Source of the DNA: Huiozyma naganishii CBS 8797
Taxonomy: Eukaryota; Ascomycota; Saccharomycetes; Saccharomycetales; Saccharomycetaceae
Assembly: GCF_000348985.1 (NCBI RefSeq)
Contig: NC_035927.1
Span: forward strand, 124,001-188,000
Reading direction: 5' to 3'
DNA: 64,000 bases
In this document: positions 58,586-64,000 of the stretch, piece after piece
Layout of the letters: the number at the start of each line of letters is the position of its first letter
Numbering within the stretch: position 1 is the first letter of the stretch
Translations under genes and position numbers: made by a program
Notes under the pieces: generated by a model
What the model was told of the DNA's origin: nothing
Databases searched by the model: none
Seen by the model: the letters and a program-made list of their open reading frames with translations, nothing else

Positions 58586-58858
58586 CTATTTACCTTTAAA
58601 CCGGTTAGCATTAAACCTTCTGGGGAACCCGAAAGTAGCTCTGATTTCATCCCAATATAGATATCGAAATGCCTTAAATTTATGCCACGAAGTTGGCCTA
58701 TAAAGAAGGTCGGACTCTTGCTTTTCGAACTCCATGGTGGCATTATCCCTAATGCCATTAACTCTTCTGTATATCCTTCTAACAAACCGATGAAAGGCAG
58801 GGCTATCCAATAACTTAAAATACAACCATTCCTGTAATGTTCTGGGAGCCCGTCTCAT
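58586..58858 (-). CDS. MRX7: Mrx7, small mitochondrial protein
   Basis: Mrx7 (YNL211C in S. cerevisiae) co-purifies with mitochondrial ribosomes in MIOREX complexes; its role is unknown. The start at 58858 gives 90 residues against 89 in S. cerevisiae; an in-frame ATG at 58891 would add 11. The conserved pattern is RTLQEWLYFKLLDSPAFHRFV near the N terminus and RPTSWHKFKAFRYLYWDEIR near the C terminus. It is basic with many aromatic residues. Confidence 0.88.
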   Translation of the reverse strand: MRRAPRTLQEWLYFKLLDSPAFHRFVRRIYRRVNGIRDNATMEFEKQESDLLYRPTSWHKFKAFRYLYWDEIRATFGFPRRFNANRFKGK

Positions 58859-59211
58859 ACAATTATAGTACAACTGGACTGTAATACACACTATTTGGTG
58901 GATTCCTTTCTCAATTTTAACACTGTCCCAGGCATTAAAACTGGAAACTGACTACACACTGAACAAAAAATTATAAAAAAAAAAGAGCAAAAAGAAGAAA
59001 CACGATACTGCGGACGGTGGTATCATAGAGGGTTCTCGGAAAAGAGGGTGTATTTCTTTGTCTAGGTGGTGAGTAAGCTAACGGTAGATTATACTCAACA
59101 GGAAGTGGCGTATTAAGATTGTCAGAAGAAATTGACAGCATTGTACATCTTTTTTTGGGTGGGATTTAACAGCACTTACAGAAAGGAGCACGCAGAAAGT
59201 CACTGGCCAAT
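58859..59211. other. Divergent MRX7-OST4 promoter region
   Basis: About 353 bases with a short A run near 58976-58984. Nothing further was recognised. Confidence 0.45.
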
Positions 59212-59322
59212 ATGATTAACGACGCCCAACTGAACTCGCTGGTCATTTTCTCAGGACTTGTCATGGTTACGCTGATTGTGATATATCATGCCATTGGTTC
59301 GACGTTCGATAAATTGAAGTAA
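59212..59322 (+). CDS. OST4: Ost4, 36-residue oligosaccharyltransferase subunit
   Basis: Ost4 is a mini-protein of the ER oligosaccharyltransferase that fastens Ost3 or Ost6 to the catalytic subunit Stt3. The frame encodes exactly 36 residues, the same length as in S. cerevisiae. MINDAQLNSLVIFSGLVMVT is the start, with one membrane helix followed by LIVIYHAIGST; the QLNSL and TLIVIYHA segments are the family signature. It lies in no larger open frame and is easily missed by length cut-offs. In S. cerevisiae it lies on chromosome IV next to MFG1, not in the YNL region. Confidence 0.95.
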   Translation: MINDAQLNSLVIFSGLVMVTLIVIYHAIGSTFDKLK

Positions 59323-60200
59323 AAAGGGTGAGACAGATATCTTGCAGCAATTTTGCCTCGCATTGGACATATAATACGGCTCTTATATATGTTTTCTATA
59401 GTGATACATTGATAGTTTGTAAAGTTTTACGTTTTAACGTTACATGGAGTAGGCCTTCTAGGGTTGTACGGAATCCTTATGCATGCTTTTATTGATTATT
59501 TTATAGTTTGAACATTCTCGTTTTTAATAAAAGGTAAAAATTAACAAGATAACGCTTCATCCAATACAAAAATATGAAAGAAACGGTATCCCAAGTCCGA
59601 TCATACGAGCCATTGCGAACTTGATTGCGTATACAACACACAGTTGAAGGGTATGTATACTTATTCCATGTTGTCAAACTACTCAAGATTTTTTGGGAAA
59701 TACCGGTATCTTTACCGGAGCGATGAATGCAAAGAAAGGTGTAAAATTAAGTCTGTAAACAGGTATATAGGGATCAACAGTTTCAGTTAACAGAAGGATT
59801 GTATTTTATTACACAAATACTTTACTACAGACATCCCTAACCCTCACCATAAAACCAACGCATTTGTGTTGGGGAAGAAGTGAATGATAAATTACATATT
59901 ATTATAGACGCAAAACCATAGCTGGGTCGAGAAAATTCGCCTGCAAACAACGGTGACCCAAGTACACTCTCCACCAGGACAAACTAACTGGAGAGCTTGT
60001 AAAACTACCAAAGTATCACTTCTTAACGTTCTGGTAACAGCATTTTCCACTATACAGCCGGTTTTCCTTTTCTTTAAAAACTTAGCCGCTGAAACTGAAA
60101 GGGAATCACTTTAACGCGTTCAAGAATAAAAGTGGAAAGTACTGTGTCATCTACAAGACTGTGGACCAAGTCAGTTAAGAGAACTGGTCAGCCACATGCA
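59323..60200. other. OST4-MER1 intergenic region
   Basis: About 880 AT-rich bases hold the OST4 3' UTR and the MER1 promoter. A URS1-like box lies at 60083-60092. In the chromosome IV context BRE4 and PTP1 would follow OST4; no relic of either was recognised. Confidence 0.5.
60083..60092 (+). promoter_or_regulatory. URS1-like meiotic control box upstream of MER1
   Basis: TAGCCGCTGA differs by one base from the URS1 core TAGCCGCCGA, bound by Ume6. It lies 109 bases before the MER1 ATG. Ume6 represses early meiotic genes in vegetative cells and activates them with Ime1. Confidence 0.5.
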
Positions 60201-61121
60201 ATGAATCCTTTACAGCCGCTGAATACAAACGTTTTTGATTGCGCCAATCGTGAACAGACGCCCCTCATAAAGAAACAAGATGCTCACACCAAACAGGTAA
60301 CGAAAGAGAGCATTCTCAACGTATTGGAACATTTGCAGTTGAGAGAAGCGACAGTACTACAAAATCTTGAAAGTGCTGGCACAATAAGCCCGAAAAGAGT
60401 CTGTTTTCTTATCAATGGCTGGAAGCTCAAGGAATACATCTCACAGTACTATTGGTTCTACAAATTGATGTATCGGATCGAAAGAACTGGGTACATGGAA
60501 TATGAGGTAACTTGTCTCCATACTGATCTCTTATTAGGGTTGATTACCGAGTGTGGGTTTCTAACGCTGAAGTTACAGAACCCTGTCCGCGAATCAGATT
60601 TTGCAACTCGGTCGACCAGTTACATTTCCACAGACGGCTACTCTTTAGTGTTGCTCAACAATGCACGTCGAGTGCTTATCGACGATTTCAGGAAGCACAT
60701 GCATATGATACTGTGGTGTGGGAAGAACGGGCACTACAAGAGACCAAACACAATCACCACCACTCCGCCAAATATTGTTATCCCTCCGATAACAGTTAAA
60801 TGCGGCATCGACCGTTCGGACCGGTTGATGCCACTGGAATACCGACGGCTCGTCAGCAGCATTGAGACCGTCGAACTACAACTAACTAAGCCCAGCGTGA
60901 CCTACCTGATAGGCCCGCAGGGACAGCGGATCGAGGAGATCAGGGCCGCTTCGGGCGCCACGATTAAAGTGTGCCCGCTGGCCCATCGGCTGTCAAATGC
61001 CCAGCTGTCCCAAAGCACCCACAACAAGCAGCAGGTCAGCATCACAGGCACACACTTCAACGTCACAAAAGCCGTCACAATGATCGAGCTCGAACTGCTA
61101 GCCTCATCCCGCCCGGTCTAG
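60201..61121 (+). CDS. MER1: Mer1-like meiotic splicing activator with KH domain
   Basis: Mer1 is made in meiosis and promotes splicing of pre-mRNAs such as MER2, MER3 and AMA1, working with the U1 snRNP. The longest frame starts at a GTG; the first ATG is at 60201 and gives 306 residues (S. cerevisiae about 270). The C terminus holds a KH RNA-binding domain (about 230-300) with the GxxG loop in VTYLIGPQGQRIEEIRAASG. The N-terminal half (NGWKLKEYISQYYWFYKLMYR) is poorly conserved and should contact the U1 snRNP. The order MRX7-MER1-SSB2 is conserved. Confidence 0.9.
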   Translation: MNPLQPLNTNVFDCANREQTPLIKKQDAHTKQVTKESILNVLEHLQLREATVLQNLESAGTISPKRVCFLINGWKLKEYISQYYWFYKLMYRIERTGYMEYEVTCLHTDLLLGLITECGFLTLKLQNPVRESDFATRSTSYISTDGYSLVLLNNARRVLIDDFRKHMHMILWCGKNGHYKRPNTITTTPPNIVIPPITVKCGIDRSDRLMPLEYRRLVSSIETVELQLTKPSVTYLIGPQGQRIEEIRAASGATIKVCPLAHRLSNAQLSQSTHNKQQVSITGTHFNVTKAVTMIELELLASSRPV

Positions 61122-61449
61122 TCATCGCCCACTAAGAGTGTGCATGCACATCACGTGACTACAAAACAGACGCGTTACCGTAAAAGGTAAAAACCAAGAA
61201 AAAAGTAAACGGTTTTTGGAATATCTATTTCGAACGTAATTTCTACGGAACCGACGAACTTAAAAAAATTTTCTAGTGTAATTTTTTCTTTTTTTTCTTT
61301 CTTGCTTCCTTTCTTTGTTTTATAAAGACATCATCGCTGTTGGAAACTTTGACCAGTGGAATTCCTTTTGATTCTTACTCCATTTACTTCTGTTGCTTCC
61401 TTTTAAGAACCACGTCCAGACTACAACTCCACAACTACCAAAATTAAAA
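61122..61449. promoter_or_regulatory. SSB2 promoter and leader
   Basis: This 328-base region contains the palindrome TCACGTGA at 61151-61158 (Cbf1-type). A T-rich tract lies at about 61281-61313, and a TATAAA at 61321-61326, about 125 bases before the ATG. The tract is typical of strongly expressed genes. Confidence 0.5.
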
Positions 61450-63291
61450 ATGGCTGAAGGTGTTTTCCAAGGTGCTATCGGTATCGATTTGGGTACAACA
61501 TACTCTTGTGTTGCTACCTACGAATCCTCTGTTGAAATTATTGCCAACGAGCAAGGTAACAGAGTCACCCCATCTTTCGTTGCCTTCACCCCAGAGGAGA
61601 GATTGATCGGTGATGCCGCCAAGAACCAAGCCGCTTTGAACCCAAAGAACACTGTCTTTGATGCCAAGCGTTTGATCGGTAGAGCCTTCGACGACGAGTC
61701 TGTCCAATCCGACATGAAGACCTGGCCATTCAAGGTCATCAACGTTGACGGTAACCCAGTTATCGAAGTTGAGTACTTGGGTGAAACCAAGACTTTCTCC
61801 CCACAGGAAGTCTCCGCCATGGTTTTGGGTAAGATGAAGGAGATTGCCGAAGCCAAGATTGGTAAGAAGGTCGAAAAGGCTGTCATCACTGTCCCAGCTT
61901 ACTTTAACGACGCCCAGAGACAAGCTACCAAGGATGCTGGTGCCATTTCTGGTTTGAACGTTTTGAGAATTATCAACGAACCTACCGCCGCTGCTATTGC
62001 CTACGGTTTGGGTGCTGGTAAGTCCGACAAGGAAAGACACGTCATGATTTTCGATTTGGGTGGTGGTACTTTCGATGTCTCTCTATTGCATATTGCTGGT
62101 GGTGTTTACACTGTTAAGTCCACCTCCGGTAACACCCATTTGGGTGGTCAAGATTTCGACACCAACTTGTTGGAGCACTTCAAGACCGAATTCAAGAAGA
62201 AGACTGGTTCCGACATTTCCGGTGACGCCAGAGCTTTGAGAAGATTGAGAACCGCCGCCGAAAGAGCGAAGAGAACTTTGTCTTCTGTCACTCAAACCAC
62301 CGTTGAGGTCGACTCTTTGTTCGATGGTGAAGACTTTGAATCTTCTTTGACTAGAGCCAGATTCGAAGACTTGAACGCTGCTTTGTTCAAATCTACTTTG
62401 GAACCGGTTGAACAAGTCTTGAAGGACGCTAAGATTTCCAAGTCTCAAATTGACGAGGTTGTCTTGGTCGGTGGTTCCACCAGAATTCCAAAGGTCCAAA
62501 AGCTATTGTCTGACTTCTTCGACGGTAAGCAATTGGAAAAATCCATTAACCCAGATGAAGCCGTTGCTTACGGTGCCGCCGTTCAAGGTGCTATCTTGAC
62601 TGGTCAATCCACTTCCGACGAAACCAAGGACTTGTTGTTGCTAGATGTTGCTCCATTGTCCCTAGGTGTTGGTATGCAAGGTGACATCTTCGGTATTGTT
62701 GTGCCAAGAAACACCACTGTTCCAACCATCAAGAGAAGAACTTTCACCACCGTCGGTGACAACCAAACCACTGTCACTTTCCCAGTTTACCAAGGTGAGC
62801 GTGTCAACTGTAAAGAGAACACTTTGCTTGGTGAGTTCGACTTGAAGAACATCCCAATGATGCCAGCTGGTGAACCAGTCTTGGAAGCAATCTTCGAAGT
62901 CGATGCCAACGGTATCTTGAAGGTCACTGCTGTCGAAAAGTCCACTGGTAAGTCCGCCAACATTACCATCTCCAACGCTGTTGGTAGATTGTCCTCTGAC
63001 GAAATAGAGAAGATGGTCAACCAAGCTGAAGAGTTCAAGGCCGCTGACGAAGCCTTCGCCAAGAAGCACGAAGCCAGACAAAGATTGGAATCCTACGTTT
63101 CCTCCATCGAGCAAAACGTCACTGACCCAGTCCTATCTGCCAAGATGAAGAGAGGTGCCAAGAGCAAGATCGAAGCCGCTTTGTCCGATGCCATGGCTGC
63201 TTTGAGTGTCGAAGACGCCTCCACCGACGATTTGAGAAAGGCTGAAGTCGGCTTGAAGAGAGTTGTGACCAAGGCCATGGCCACCCGTTAA
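61450..63291 (+). CDS. SSB2: Ssb, ribosome-associated Hsp70
   Basis: Ssb is the fungal Hsp70 that binds nascent chains at the ribosome exit with the RAC co-chaperone (Zuo1-Ssz1). The start at 61450 ([20 protein letters not shown]) gives 613 residues, exactly the S. cerevisiae length. ATPase motifs include [27 protein letters not shown] and [11 protein letters not shown]. The substrate domain and helical lid follow. The sequence uses highly biased preferred yeast codons (AAG, GGT, TTG, GAC), as expected for very high expression. SSB1 and SSB2 are genome-duplication copies in S. cerevisiae, and position identifies this as the YNL209W copy. Confidence 0.98.
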   Translation: MAEGVFQGAIGIDLGTTYSCVATYESSVEIIANEQGNRVTPSFVAFTPEERLIGDAAKNQAALNPKNTVFDAKRLIGRAFDDESVQSDMKTWPFKVINVDGNPVIEVEYLGETKTFSPQEVSAMVLGKMKEIAEAKIGKKVEKAVITVPAYFNDAQRQATKDAGAISGLNVLRIINEPTAAAIAYGLGAGKSDKERHVMIFDLGGGTFDVSLLHIAGGVYTVKSTSGNTHLGGQDFDTNLLEHFKTEFKKKTGSDISGDARALRRLRTAAERAKRTLSSVTQTTVEVDSLFDGEDFESSLTRARFEDLNAALFKSTLEPVEQVLKDAKISKSQIDEVVLVGGSTRIPKVQKLLSDFFDGKQLEKSINPDEAVAYGAAVQGAILTGQSTSDETKDLLLLDVAPLSLGVGMQGDIFGIVVPRNTTVPTIKRRTFTTVGDNQTTVTFPVYQGERVNCKENTLLGEFDLKNIPMMPAGEPVLEAIFEVDANGILKVTAVEKSTGKSANITISNAVGRLSSDEIEKMVNQAEEFKAADEAFAKKHEARQRLESYVSSIEQNVTDPVLSAKMKRGAKSKIEAALSDAMAALSVEDASTDDLRKAEVGLKRVVTKAMATR

Positions 63292-63554
63292 GTTTAAAAA
63301 TTCCTCGTTACCACATTATGATTAAAATATTACATTTTTTTATTATCATGTCAACACGAATCGTTTAAACTTTGTTCATATTAAAAATAAGTTAGGAATT
63401 TTCGAAAGTTATGATAGATTCTCTCTGCCGGTGAAGAACTCGCGAAGGCGTGTCTTAGTTTTATAGCTTTTATGTATCTTAGATTAATCACATTGCAAAA
63501 ATACAATGTAGCAGTACCATGTCTCAGATTTCAAGCTTGTTTCAATCGACCTTA

Positions 63555-63827
63555 CTAAGAGACTGGAATCTCTACAAAGACCAGAACGTAATTTGTCTCC
63601 GTAGTACAGTCGATAGAACTGGACACAGCGTAACCCCCCAGTAGTTTCTTCTTTGCAGCAGGATTCTCCGGCTCGTATTTCGCGGTCGTTCTAATTATAA
63701 CGCCGCTCTTGGTCCTTCTTCGCCTCGAGGATAACGTGGCTTGACTTTCGAGGACTGTAAAAGATGTGGGTGTAAAGTGGACACGGGTTATGGATCGGAA
63801 AGGGGGAAGGGGCTGTGGGCAGGGCAT
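63555..63827 (-). CDS. Hypothetical 90-residue open frame
   Basis: This ATG-started frame on the minus strand encodes 90 residues with a basic middle (SSRRRRTKSG) and a beta-like end (TNYVLVFVEIPVS). I recognise no family. It lies between SSB2 and YNL208W, covering the likely YNL208W promoter, so it may be chance. Confidence 0.18.
   Translation of the reverse strand: MPCPQPLPPFRSITRVHFTPTSFTVLESQATLSSRRRRTKSGVIIRTTAKYEPENPAAKKKLLGGYAVSSSIDCTTETNYVLVFVEIPVS
63801..63812 (+). promoter_or_regulatory. Pair of STRE-like AGGGG elements
   Basis: Two AGGGG cores lie 7 bases apart upstream of the YNL208W homologue. They are candidate Msn2/Msn4 sites; the motif is short and can occur by chance. Confidence 0.3.
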
Positions 63828-63916
63828 GTCTTGTATTTAAGATGTAGAGGTCGGTGTGTACACTTTCTTGAGATGTAGCTTAGAGGCTCCGTTAGACACT
63901 GAGCAAAGCGTTTACA

Positions 63917-64000
63917 ATGTCTGCACAAGATTTCTATAATGAGGGGTCTGATGACCGCGGGTTTGGGAACAACCAATCTTACAACCGCAACAACGAGGAG
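63917..64000 (+). CDS. YNL208W: YNL208W homologue, 3' cut by window end
   Basis: The first 28 codons (MSAQDFYNEGSDDRGFGNNQ and on) are visible. The polar, Asn/Gly-rich start resembles S. cerevisiae YNL208W, an aggregation-prone Gln/Asn/Gly-rich protein of unclear, possibly mitochondrial or DNA-repair-linked role. The position after SSB2 is the same. The rest lies outside the window. Confidence 0.75.
   Translation, partial: MSAQDFYNEGSDDRGFGNNQSYNRNNEE

Larger units (their letters stand above)
63292..63916. other. SSB2-YNL208W intergenic region
   Basis: About 625 bases carry the SSB2 3' UTR and the promoter of the YNL208W homologue. AGGGG (stress-response element core) occurs at 63801-63805 and 63808-63812, about 105-116 bases before that ATG. 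An antisense open frame is listed separately. Confidence 0.5.

Noticed and set aside
59323..60200. Possible remnant of PTP1 or BRE4 after OST4.
   Set aside because: No recognisable coding fragment in any frame.
61444..62040. 198-codon antisense frame under SSB2.
   Set aside because: Typical antisense shadow caused by the strong codon bias of SSB2.

Overview
This window is nuclear DNA of a budding yeast in the family Saccharomycetaceae. Genes are compact and appear intron-free, the standard code fits (CTG reads as Leu at conserved positions), and gene order is almost perfectly collinear with Saccharomyces cerevisiae chromosome XIV left arm from SLA2 (YNL243W) to YNL208W. OST4 and MFG1, which sit near SSB1 on chromosome IV in S. 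cerevisiae (YDL232W, YDL233W), are interleaved here. ADE12 and IES2, and most of the YDL230-240 neighbours, are absent. That pattern fits a post-whole-genome-duplication yeast that lost different duplicates than S. cerevisiae did. The fairly balanced base composition would suit a Kazachstania such as K. naganishii, but the genus is a guess.

Layout. 1-9.5 kb: SLA2 (5' cut), ATG2, ZWF1. 10-13.2 kb: NAR1 and LAP3, divergent. 13.6-26.9 kb: a plus-strand run of KEX2, YTP1, SIN4, a globin-like gene, BNI4 and CSL4. 27-37.6 kb: a minus-strand run of PDR16, ELA1, URE2, JJJ1, CNM67 and SQS1. 37.9-46 kb: ATG4, SSU72, then on the minus strand the U1 snRNA gene (SNR19), POP1 and ALG9. 46.5-64 kb: MGS1, PPN2, RAP1, MFG1, PEX17, RRG9(-), VID27, MRX7(-), OST4, MER1, SSB2 and the first 28 codons of a YNL208W homologue. 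These are single-copy housekeeping genes without operon logic. No tRNA, transposon, LTR, CRISPR or viral element was recognised.

Most notable points. (1) The NAR1 protein keeps the four cysteines of the N-terminal iron-sulfur cluster but has lost all four cysteines that hold the second, hydrogenase-type cluster. (2) The U1 snRNA gene between SSU72 and POP1 is about 825 nt, against 568 nt in S. cerevisiae. (3) POP1 carries a one-base frameshift in an A run near its 5' end. (4) The globin-like protein ends in a CaaX box. (5) OST4 and MFG1 show reciprocal loss after genome duplication. Start codons were re-chosen wherever the longest open frame began at a non-ATG codon. Comparisons with S. cerevisiae are from memory and were not computed.
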